Source: Streptomyces bambusae (GTDB lineage Bacteria > Actinomycetota > Actinomycetes > Streptomycetales > Streptomycetaceae). Taken from it: a stretch of DNA of 64,000 nucleotides. The translations under genes were made by a program, and so were the position numbers. Each line of letters opens with the position of its first letter. Position 1 is the first letter of the stretch. Below, in pieces: positions 7,061 to 15,368 of the stretch. The notes below the pieces were generated by a model. The model was not told where the DNA came from. It was given only the letters and a program-made list of their open reading frames with translations, and did not search any database. The DNA lies in NCBI RefSeq assembly GCF_020532645.1, contig NZ_JAJAUZ010000009.1:122519-186518 (forward strand). Reading direction: 5' to 3'.

Positions 7061-10000
7061 TCACCTCGGTCCCTCCAGGAAGGCCCGTACCACCCGCGGC
7101 AGGTCATCACCCGTCACCGACCTCCACACCGTCGCGACTGCTTCCGTCCCGAGCAGTCCGGCCGTCGCGGCCAGCAGCTCCGAGCCGGTCACGGTGGCCG
7201 GGTGCGGGAACTCCTCGAAGGACGTCACACAGTGCACCGCCCACTCCGTCGCCTCCCGCAGCCGCCGACGCTGCCACGCCAAGACCCCCAGGGCCGCAGC
7301 CGACTTCGCCGTGCCGACAGGGACGTCGAAGGCCTTGAAGCCGGTGAACGCCCGGCGGCACAGCGATGCGGCCTCGTCCGGTTGCCCGTGTATCAGGAGC
7401 ACTCCGAGGAGTTGCCTGCACAAGGCCGGCTCACGGCCGTCGGGAAGGGCGTCGAAGAGGTCGAGGGCACGGCGGTACCAGGTCTCGGCACGCCCAGGAT
7501 CCCCTCGATCCTCCGCCACCTTCCCGAGCATGCAGGAAGTCGTGGCGGACTTCGCCCGGTCGTCCTCCGCCACGAAGATCTCCAGGGCTTCGAGGTGGCA
7601 CTGCTCGGCTCCGTCCGGGTCGCCGCCCTCGTGCAGGACCGCGCCGAGCACGTGCAGCACATCGCCCTTGTCGGCAGAGACGCCGAGCTCCTCCAAGATC
7701 ATCAGCGCGCTCCGCAGCCAGGCCGCCGCCTCCGTGAGCCGCTCGCGCCGGTGCGCGATCATGCCGAGCTGTTCGTAGCACTTCGCCGTGCCGCGGCGGT
7801 TGTCGAGCTCGCCGTTGAGGTCGAGGGAGCGGCGCACCCGGGCGGCTGCCTCGTCCAGATCCCCGCGCTCCCGCGCGACCATGCCGAGCCGGAGGCACCC
7901 CTCGGCGGTGCCCCGGCGGTCGCCGAGGTCCTCGCCGATCCGCACGGACTGCTCCAACCACGCCTGTGCTCCGTCCAGATCGCCCTGAAGGTGGGTGACC
8001 ACTCCGAGCATGTGCTGTGTGAGGGCGAGGCGGGGGCGGTCCCGGAGCCCCTGCAGAATCGCGGCGGCCTTGCGGAACCAGTCCTCGGCCTCCGCCGGAC
8101 CGGTGAGCCTGCGGGCGACCATCCCGAGCTGGTGGTAGCAGGCTGCCGTGCCACGGCGGTCCTGGAGCTGCTCCCGGATCGTGAGGGCCTGGCGGTACGA
8201 CCGCTCGGCGTCCTCCAGGTCGTCACGCACGTGCGCGAGTGCGCCCAGCTGCTGGTACACGCCGGCCAGGCGGGAAGGATCGCCGAGGGCCTCGAAGTGG
8301 GCGCGGGCACGGTGGTACCACGATGCGGCGCCGCTGTGGTCGTCGCGCTGCCACGCGAGCGTGCCGAGCATGGTCGCGACGACGGCGACCTTGTGGCGGT
8401 CCCTGGCGGCGTCGAAGACGTCGTAGGCCCTCTTGTACCAGGCTTCGGCGCCGTCCGCGTCCTCGCGCATCTGGGCGAGCAGACCGAGCTGGGCCCCGCT
8501 GATGGCGGCCCTCAGCGGATCGCCGAGCCGTTCGGCCAGGTCGAAGGCCTGGCGGTACCAGAGCTCCGCCTCCGTCAGTCTGCCCCGCTCCTGGGCGATC
8601 CGGCCGAGCAGGTAATGGCAGGCGGCGAGGTTGCTCTGCCGGTCACGGCCCGGCGACTGGGAACGAACGAAGTGGAGGAGGCGCGTGTGCAACCGGTGTG
8701 CCCGGTCCAGGCGACCCGTCTCCATGTCCCGGGCGGCCTGGGCGCCGACGAGGGTCATCCAGAGGCTGCCCGCGTCGCTGTCAGGGTCGGGTTCGGCCCC
8801 CGCCACGGCCTCCACCGCCGCCAGTGCGCGGTCCGTCCACCTGCGTGCCTCCGCGGCAGATCCGCGCATGTCCCAGAAGGTGTGGAGGGGCTGGAGAACG
8901 ATGTGGGCCTCGGCCCACATACCGAGCCCCAGAGCGTGGTCGAGCAGACTGGTCAGCGTGCGTCGCTGGGCGGCGATCAACTCCAGGGCCGTGCCGGTCC
9001 CGCCACCGGACAGGAGGCCGTCCAGCCAGGCGCAGAGCGCCGCGTGGGCATGGAGCAGGGCCAGGCGGGCGGCCTGCCGCTCTTCGGCGTGGCGGAGGCA
9101 GCCCCGGGGGCACCACTCCTCCGCCAGGTAGGCGGGCAGGGCGGGCGGGATGCCGAAGATGCCGGACCCCCATGCGGTGAGCAGCCCGGCCGAGGCAGCC
9201 CGTCCCAGCACCGTGTTCCACTGGTCTTCGGTGCGGCCGGCGAACCGGCCGGGCACCCCCGGCTCGGCCGAGAAGAGGGCCAGGGCCTGCGCCGAGGCCG
9301 TGCCGTGCAGCAGGGCGAGCACCGGCAGCAACTCCCGGTCGGCCGCAGGCAGGTGGGAGAAGGAATACGCGATACTGGCGGCCAGCGACCGGGTCCGTCC
9401 GTCCGCCCCCGGCCGGACGGTGCCCAGCAAGCCACCGCCCGCGGCGCCGGCGGGGGTGTCGCGCAGGGTTTCCAGCAGGGCGGCGGCCGGACGGTCGTCG
9501 AGGTGCCGGAGGACCAGCCGCATGCTCAGGGGGTGGCCGTCCAGCCATTCCATCAGCTCGCCGAACACCCGGTGTGCGCGGCGCTCCCGCGCCTGCGGGG
9601 ACCGGGCGAGCAGGTGGTCCGCGTACTGGGAGGCCTCTCCTGTGGTGAGCCCGGTCACGAGGATGCGGTGGTCGTCCCTGCGGGGGGCGCGCGGTTGCCC
9701 GGTCACGTCCCGGTCCAGCCACGACTCGTCGGCTCGGCTCGTGACCACCACCGTGCTGCGGCCGGCGGCGGCGCGCTGCAGGAAGTCGCGCAGGGCCCAC
9801 AGCCCGGACGCGTCAGGTGGTGGCGGCACGCCTGCCGCGCGGTCCCCGCCTTCCCCGCCGTACATCGAGTACAGGGCTTCGAAGTTGTCGCACACCACCA
9901 GCACGCGCCGTGTCTCCAGTGCCCGCTCCACCGCGCGCAGGCGGGCACCGGGGTCCGTGCGGGCACAGTCGGTGCGGGCGGTGCGGGCGGTGCGGTCGAA

Positions 10001-11551
10001 ACCATCGGGGCTTGCGAAGCCGTCGGGGCCGTCCAGCGCGGCGGCGATGCCGTCGACGAGGTCTTCCAACGCCGAGGGGGCAGAGCCCGGTTCGAAGGAG
10101 TGCCACACCAGGCATTCCGGACCGTCCACGGCACCGGTCTCGCGGCACCAGCGGCCGAAGGCCTTGGCCAGCTGGGACTTGCCGATCCCGGCGAGCCCGT
10201 GGACGACCACCACCCGCCCCAGCCGGGCGGCGGCGTCCAGCCTGTACAGCAGTCCGTCGCGCCCGACGAAGTGCCCGTCCGCCGCCCACATGTCATCCGT
10301 CCCGGAGGCCGGCTCACCGTCGCCGGAACCGCCCTCGCCCCGGCTGCCGGCGGGCGGGCCGGGCTGCTCCGGCGGGACCACCGGACGCAGGCCGGGAAAA
10401 GAGACGTCGTGACGGGCGTACAACACCGGAACCATCCAGTCCGCCAGCGGCAACGGGCCCCTCGGCGAAGGCCGCAGGTTCTCCCGGCCCAGTTGCAGAC
10501 GCCCCGCGGCCACCGCGCCGGCGACCGGCTCGCCCGCGAACAGCCGCTCGTAGAAGGCGGCCGTGAACTCGGCGGCCGCCACGGCGTAGACGCTGTAGGC
10601 CATCGCCACCACCGCGCCCGTCCCGGCCTGGAGCAGCCGGGTGGCCACCGCCGCCTCCACCTGTGCGCCCATGGCCGCCGACCGGCAGGCATTGAGGACC
10701 ACCACCGGTACGCGCCCCTCGGAGAGCACCTGCGCGAGCTCCCCGGCCGGCACCGGGTCCCGGCCGCCGCGCTCCCCTTCGAAGATCAGCATTCCCTGCG
10801 GGGCCGAGCCGTCTGCGGGCGACGGCCCGGGGGCTTCGAACGTGCCGTGCCCGTCGAAGTGCACCACCTGGAACGGCTCGCCCGCCGCCAGCTCCTGCTG
10901 CAGCACCTGCCGCAGCCGGGCCAGCGACGGAGGGCGCAGGACCACGAGTTCCACCTGGCCGCGTACCGCCTCCAGCCGCTCCAGCAGCGGCCGGGCGACC
11001 ATCCGGTAGCCGACGTCCCGCACCCCTCCCGGACGGGCGATCACCATCAGGACCCGCAGCCGCCCGCCCGCCACCGGGATCACGCCGCGTGGCGGGCCGC
11101 CCGGTACCACGCGCCTGAACGACACCCCGTCCAGCGCCAGCGGGCGCGGTCGCTCCGGCTCGGCCAACAGCTCCCAGGGCTGCGCCAGCAGCCTGGCGGA
11201 CTCCGAGCGGATGACCACTTCGAGTCCTTGCCCTGCTGCGGAGGCCCGGTTGCGGACCCTCCGGAACGCCTCGCGTCCGGCCCCCGGGCCGACGAGCGCC
11301 GAGAAGGCGGCCTCACCCCACCCCCGCAGCGCTGCGGCCACCCGCGCCCCGCGCTCCTCGTACACACCGTACGGCGAGTCCAGGTAGTCCTCCAGGTACC
11401 AGCGGAGCTCCTCCGCCTCCTGGGCGGACAAGGACCACCGCAACGGCACCCCGTCCCCCGCCCGCACGGACGGCGCGCCCGCGTTCCCCGGTCCGGAAAG
11501 CGTGACCCACACCCGGCCCTGCTCCGACAGATCCACGTACAGCCGCTCCAC
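7061..11551 (-). CDS. CHAT protease / NB-ARC ATPase / TPR protein (STAND)
   Basis: A giant three-part signalling protein of 1496 residues from the GTG at 11551, which has a G-rich ribosome site; a longer frame reaches 11644. The N-terminal third is a caspase-like CHAT domain. Its likely catalytic pair is His235 in VVHFDGHGTF and Cys289 in VVLNACRSA. An NB-ARC-type ATPase follows, with Walker A GLAGIGKS near residue 455 and Walker B LVVCDNFE near 555. The last ~600 residues are about a dozen TPR units of the form WYRQAFDLAERLGD. In known STAND proteins the repeats sense a trigger and the ATPase oligomerises to switch on the effector domain. Here the effector would be a protease, suggesting a defence or cell-death role. 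The partner membrane protein follows downstream. Confidence 0.9.
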   Translation of the reverse strand: MERLYVDLSEQGRVWVTLSGPGNAGAPSVRAGDGVPLRWSLSAQEAEELRWYLEDYLDSPYGVYEERGARVAAALRGWGEAAFSALVGPGAGREAFRRVRNRASAAGQGLEVVIRSESARLLAQPWELLAEPERPRPLALDGVSFRRVVPGGPPRGVIPVAGGRLRVLMVIARPGGVRDVGYRMVARPLLERLEAVRGQVELVVLRPPSLARLRQVLQQELAAGEPFQVVHFDGHGTFEAPGPSPADGSAPQGMLIFEGERGGRDPVPAGELAQVLSEGRVPVVVLNACRSAAMGAQVEAAVATRLLQAGTGAVVAMAYSVYAVAAAEFTAAFYERLFAGEPVAGAVAAGRLQLGRENLRPSPRGPLPLADWMVPVLYARHDVSFPGLRPVVPPEQPGPPAGSRGEGGSGDGEPASGTDDMWAADGHFVGRDGLLYRLDAAARLGRVVVVHGLAGIGKSQLAKAFGRWCRETGAVDGPECLVWHSFEPGSAPSALEDLVDGIAAALDGPDGFASPDGFDRTARTARTDCARTDPGARLRAVERALETRRVLVVCDNFEALYSMYGGEGGDRAAGVPPPPDASGLWALRDFLQRAAAGRSTVVVTSRADESWLDRDVTGQPRAPRRDDHRILVTGLTTGEASQYADHLLARSPQARERRAHRVFGELMEWLDGHPLSMRLVLRHLDDRPAAALLETLRDTPAGAAGGGLLGTVRPGADGRTRSLAASIAYSFSHLPAADRELLPVLALLHGTASAQALALFSAEPGVPGRFAGRTEDQWNTVLGRAASAGLLTAWGSGIFGIPPALPAYLAEEWCPRGCLRHAEERQAARLALLHAHAALCAWLDGLLSGGGTGTALELIAAQRRTLTSLLDHALGLGMWAEAHIVLQPLHTFWDMRGSAAEARRWTDRALAAVEAVAGAEPDPDSDAGSLWMTLVGAQAARDMETGRLDRAHRLHTRLLHFVRSQSPGRDRQSNLAACHYLLGRIAQERGRLTEAELWYRQAFDLAERLGDPLRAAISGAQLGLLAQMREDADGAEAWYKRAYDVFDAARDRHKVAVVATMLGTLAWQRDDHSGAASWYHRARAHFEALGDPSRLAGVYQQLGALAHVRDDLEDAERSYRQALTIREQLQDRRGTAACYHQLGMVARRLTGPAEAEDWFRKAAAILQGLRDRPRLALTQHMLGVVTHLQGDLDGAQAWLEQSVRIGEDLGDRRGTAEGCLRLGMVARERGDLDEAAARVRRSLDLNGELDNRRGTAKCYEQLGMIAHRRERLTEAAAWLRSALMILEELGVSADKGDVLHVLGAVLHEGGDPDGAEQCHLEALEIFVAEDDRAKSATTSCMLGKVAEDRGDPGRAETWYRRALDLFDALPDGREPALCRQLLGVLLIHGQPDEAASLCRRAFTGFKAFDVPVGTAKSAAALGVLAWQRRRLREATEWAVHCVTSFEEFPHPATVTGSELLAATAGLLGTEAVATVWRSVTGDDLPRVVRAFLEGPR

Positions 11552-11706
11552 CGGCCCCCCGTCCCGTGCGCAGCCACCGGCACCCCCGCCCGTCGGCGGG
11601 CGCCCGCCCCGCCACCCTCCTACCCGCGCACCCGGCCCGGCCACACCAGCCCGGAGGGGCCGGCTCCCGACCGCCGGGGACCGGACCGATCAGGCTCGGC
11701 GAAACG

Positions 11707-11745
11707 CCCGACGCCCCGGCCGGATGATCCGGCCGGGGCGTCGGG
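11707..11745 (-). terminator. Hairpin terminator after the subtilase gene
   Basis: Perfect 18-bp stem (11707-11724 with 11728-11745) and a three-base loop TGA, 22 bases past the stop codon of the minus-strand peptidase gene. Confidence 0.85.
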
Positions 11746-11766
11746 TGTGTGGTGTCGGGGGCGTGG

Positions 11767-14700
11767 TCAGGGGGTCAGGCGGTAGGCGTTGGTGAGGGTT
11801 TCGGTGGTGGTGTTGCCGGACTTGTCCTTCAGGGAGACCGTGAAGGACACGGCCTTCGCGCCGGCCGGGCCGGTGACGCTGACGGAGCGGGCGCCCTTCG
11901 CGTCGGTGGCGACCGGGAGGTTCACCCAGGTCCGGCCGTTGTCGAAGGTGGCCTTCACCGTGAGGGCGGCCAGGTTGCCGGGCGTGGCGGCCGGGCCGCT
12001 GAGGACGAGGGGGACGGTCAGGGCCGTGCCCGTCTTCACGGCGCCGTTCAGCGGGACGGCCGGGGCCAGCCGGACGGTGGACAGCGGCAGCGGCTGGGCG
12101 GCGTCACCGGCCGGGCGGGCCGAGGTGAAGGTCCAGGTGACGGCGACCTTGGTGCTGGTGGCCGTGTCCTGGGCGACCCGCGTGGCCTCCATGGTCAGGG
12201 TGTACGGCGCCTTCCCGGCCGGGACCACGGCGCCGAGCACACCCGGCTTCCCCTCCGCGATCAGGGTGCTGCCGCTGGTCAGCCGGGTGAAGCCGCCGGC
12301 CACGACGGGCCGGCTGCGGTGTCCGGCGCCGTCGGCGAACATCGGCACCGACACCTCGATGGTGTCGTACGTACGGCGGGCGCCGGTGCCGCCCTGGGCG
12401 CTGAGGTCGGGGCCGACGACGGCGCCGCCGACCGTGGTGGCGTGCCGGCTGCCGGGTGCGTACGTCTCCGGGCCCAGGGTGTGGCTCAGGCGCTCGGTGA
12501 GGTCCGGGGAGAGCTGGCTCACGCGCCATGTCCAGCGCTGGCCGGCGGTGGTGACGTACTGGCGGGCCGTGGCGGGCAGGGCGTACTCGGTCCCCAGCTG
12601 GTAGTCGGCGCTCCAGCCGTCGTCGGCGGCCTCCGGGCGGGCGGAGACGGTCGCCGTCAGTCCGGGTACGGAGGCGGCCAGGCCGAAGTTCACCTCGGCG
12701 AGGTCCTTCGCCGCGACGGCGCGGGTCAGGCCGGTGAAGTAGCGGCCGGACTGCGGGAAGAACATCCGGTACTCGGCGCTGCGGCCCTCCTTGCCGGGGA
12801 CCTGCCACACGCCGCCGAAGTGCGTCCGGAAGGTCGGGGTCTCCGGGCCGAGGTGGGCGGTGAGCAGCCGGGAGGCGTCGCCGACGGACCAGGAGTTCGA
12901 GATCATGCCCAGGTGGTCCTGGTAGCCGATGACGGCGTCGGTCAGCCGGACGGCCGGATCCGGGGCGGTGACCTTGAACGGCTTGGCCTTGCGCGCGTCC
13001 ACGACGATCGTGGTGTTGGCGTTGAGGTTCACGGTCGGCTGGACGAAGTGGGCGTACTTGGAGCCGCTGATCGTGCTCTCCAGCATGTACCTGCCGCGCG
13101 GCAGGCGCACGGTGGCGGAGGCGCTGCCGGCATTGGCCAGCGGGCGGCGCGACATGTCGGAGAGGACGACGACGCTGGTGTTGTAGCCCTTCGTGGGGGC
13201 GCCGTCCAGGCCGATGTGCTTGACCGTCAGGTTGTAGCCCGGCCCTTCGCGGTAGACCACGAAGGCCGTGCGCACGGCCTGGCCGCCGCCGGTCGCGACC
13301 ACGGAGCCGCCGTACGCGCCGTCGAGGGAGCCGAGGCGGGTGTTCGCGGTGACCTTGGTGGAGGCGGTGCCTCCGGCGGGCACCGTCAGCTTGGTGTCCT
13401 TGACGGTGAACATGCCGGACGGGGCGGGCCTGCCCGCCGGGTCGGCGGCCGCGGTGCCGAGGCTGAGGGTGACCGGGGCCGTGCCGAGGTTGCGGTAGGT
13501 CACGGTCCGGGTGACCGGGGCGTCGTCCGCGTGCGGGTACAGGGTGGTGCCGAAGTCCACGGTGCCGGACTCGGGGACCACGGTGGCCTTGACGGCCCGC
13601 GCGATGTCGACCCGGCCGGAGCCGAGCCGGTACGGGTGCACCTCCGAGGCCGCCGAGGCCGAGCCGGTCAGGACGGCCTTGAGGCGGGCGCCGGTCCAGG
13701 TGGGGTGCTGCTGCTTGAGGAGGGCGGCCGCGCCCGCCACGTGCGGGGTGGCCATCGAGGTGCCGCTCTTGCTGGTGTAGCCGCTGGCCGGCGGCGCGGC
13801 CAGGGAGGTGGAGGCGGCGGCCATGATGGCCACGCCGGTGGCGCTGATGTCCGGCTTCGCCGCTCCGGAGGCCGTCGGGCCGATGCTGCTGTTGGCCGCG
13901 CGTACGCCCTTCTTGTCCGAGCTGGCGACGGTCAGGGCGGCCGGGGCGGAGCCCGGCGAGGTGATGCTCCCCTCGCCCTGCTCGCCCTCGTTGCCCGCGC
14001 CGACGACGAAGAGGGCCTTGGCGGAGAGGCGCGCGATCGCGGCCTCCTTCGCGTCCTCGCCCGGCCCGTCCGGCGCGCCCAGGCTCATGTTGACGACGGT
14101 GGCGCCCTGGTCGACGGCCCACTGCATGCCGGCGACGATGCCGGACGTGGTGCCGGGGCCCTTGTCGCCGAGCACCTTGGCGTCGATGATCCGGACGCCG
14201 GGGGCGACTCCCTTGAGGCGGCCCGCGGACCGGGCGCCGGAGCCGGCCAGGATGGACGCCACGTGGGTGCCGTGGCCGTGCCGGTCCTTCGTGTCGGGCG
14301 AGTCGGTGAAGTTCTTCTCCACGACCTCCGTGCCCTTGAGGTCCGGGTGGGTCTGGTCGACACCGGTGTCGAGGACCGCGACCTTGACGCCCTTGCCGGT
14401 GAAACCGGCCTGCCAGGCGGCCTTCGTACCGATCTGCGGAACGCTGACGTCCAGCGACGGCCACACCTTCGCGTCGAGCCAGACGCGGCTGATCTCGGGG
14501 GCGGCGGTGGCGAAGGCGGCGGGCGTGCGGGCGGCGCCCGAGCCGGTGCCCGTCCCCGTGCCGGTTCCTGCGGTGACGGCCGACCAGAGGCGACCGGCAT
14601 CGTGCTTCGGCGTGCTGAACGCCTCGCCGGCTACGGCCGGCAGGGCGCGGCGCTGCCGGGCCAGGCCTTCGAAGCGGTCGGGGCCGGCGGTCATGCCCTC

Positions 14701-15117
14701 GGCCCGGCCGGTGCCCTTGCGGTATCCGACGATCAGCGGCACCGAGCCGTGCCGGGCGTCGTCGTAGCCGTCGGCGATCAGCCGGGTGACGTCGAACAGT
14801 GCCCGGTCCAGCACCCCTTGGTCGACGAGGCGCTGCGCGTCCAGCGGAATGACGTGCGTGTGCCCGGCCTCGCGCCGGATCGCGATCGGCGTCCCCTTGC
14901 GGCCCTGGCCGCGGACCAGCCGTACCACCGTGCCGTCCGCGGCGACGGTCACGCGGTCGCCGGTGATCAGCGTGACGGTCGCCGTGCGGCCCTGCTGCGC
15001 CGGTGCTCCGGCGGCGGTCCGCTGCTCCGGTGCCGCACCGGCGGGCGTGCCCGCCAGCAGCGTTCCGGCCACGGCGGCGGCCACGACGGCCGCCCCCGCT
15101 CTCGACATGGGTCCCAC
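11767..15117 (-). CDS. Secreted S8 (subtilisin-like) serine peptidase
   Basis: A 1116-residue secreted protease. A signal peptide (AAVVAAAVAGTLLAGTPAGA) is followed by a propeptide region. The S8 catalytic domain has Asp250 (VAVLDTGVDQTHPD), His285 (GHGTHVAS), the oxyanion Asn in GAGNEGE near 375, and Ser454 (GTSMATPHVAG). About 600 residues of beta-rich accessory domains follow and end near LKDKSGNTTTETLTNAYR. Such enzymes degrade extracellular protein. The GTG start has GGGGGAG eight bases upstream; an ATG three codons later is also possible. It is divergent from the FG-GAP protein gene, and the 251-base spacer must hold both promoters. A strong terminator lies just downstream. Confidence 0.95.
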   Translation of the reverse strand: MGPMSRAGAAVVAAAVAGTLLAGTPAGAAPEQRTAAGAPAQQGRTATVTLITGDRVTVAADGTVVRLVRGQGRKGTPIAIRREAGHTHVIPLDAQRLVDQGVLDRALFDVTRLIADGYDDARHGSVPLIVGYRKGTGRAEGMTAGPDRFEGLARQRRALPAVAGEAFSTPKHDAGRLWSAVTAGTGTGTGTGSGAARTPAAFATAAPEISRVWLDAKVWPSLDVSVPQIGTKAAWQAGFTGKGVKVAVLDTGVDQTHPDLKGTEVVEKNFTDSPDTKDRHGHGTHVASILAGSGARSAGRLKGVAPGVRIIDAKVLGDKGPGTTSGIVAGMQWAVDQGATVVNMSLGAPDGPGEDAKEAAIARLSAKALFVVGAGNEGEQGEGSITSPGSAPAALTVASSDKKGVRAANSSIGPTASGAAKPDISATGVAIMAAASTSLAAPPASGYTSKSGTSMATPHVAGAAALLKQQHPTWTGARLKAVLTGSASAASEVHPYRLGSGRVDIARAVKATVVPESGTVDFGTTLYPHADDAPVTRTVTYRNLGTAPVTLSLGTAAADPAGRPAPSGMFTVKDTKLTVPAGGTASTKVTANTRLGSLDGAYGGSVVATGGGQAVRTAFVVYREGPGYNLTVKHIGLDGAPTKGYNTSVVVLSDMSRRPLANAGSASATVRLPRGRYMLESTISGSKYAHFVQPTVNLNANTTIVVDARKAKPFKVTAPDPAVRLTDAVIGYQDHLGMISNSWSVGDASRLLTAHLGPETPTFRTHFGGVWQVPGKEGRSAEYRMFFPQSGRYFTGLTRAVAAKDLAEVNFGLAASVPGLTATVSARPEAADDGWSADYQLGTEYALPATARQYVTTAGQRWTWRVSQLSPDLTERLSHTLGPETYAPGSRHATTVGGAVVGPDLSAQGGTGARRTYDTIEVSVPMFADGAGHRSRPVVAGGFTRLTSGSTLIAEGKPGVLGAVVPAGKAPYTLTMEATRVAQDTATSTKVAVTWTFTSARPAGDAAQPLPLSTVRLAPAVPLNGAVKTGTALTVPLVLSGPAATPGNLAALTVKATFDNGRTWVNLPVATDAKGARSVSVTGPAGAKAVSFTVSLKDKSGNTTTETLTNAYRLTP

Positions 15118-15368
15118 CCGTGTACTCCCCCGTACCTGTCCTGCACCCGGGCACGCTTCGCGCGGCCGTGCAGGATGAAGATGAACTGGTCCGACGATCT
15201 TCGTCGTTGACGCATTGTCACGTACGCCCGGGAGCGCACGGACACAGGGGTGTCGATCATGAAATCTTCGCCGTCCCGTACAACCCTTGGCCGGCCTGCG
15301 GTGTCAAACCCCTGATCGGCAATTGATCAGATGCGAGCAACACGCTCGACGGGGAAGGGATCAACTCC

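Noticed and set aside
6777..7064. 95-residue frame with ATGA overlap to the CHAT gene stop
   Set aside because: Although the overlap looks like coupling, the product is basic low-complexity sequence; the other frame, from GTG 6961, carries a clear membrane helix and better third-position bias.
4014..11785. Very long plus-strand frames (over 1200 residues) opposite the permease and the CHAT protein
   Set aside because: They are high-GC shadows: the minus-strand frames show recognisable domains and better codon bias, and the shadow proteins are Arg/Pro/Ala-rich without motifs.
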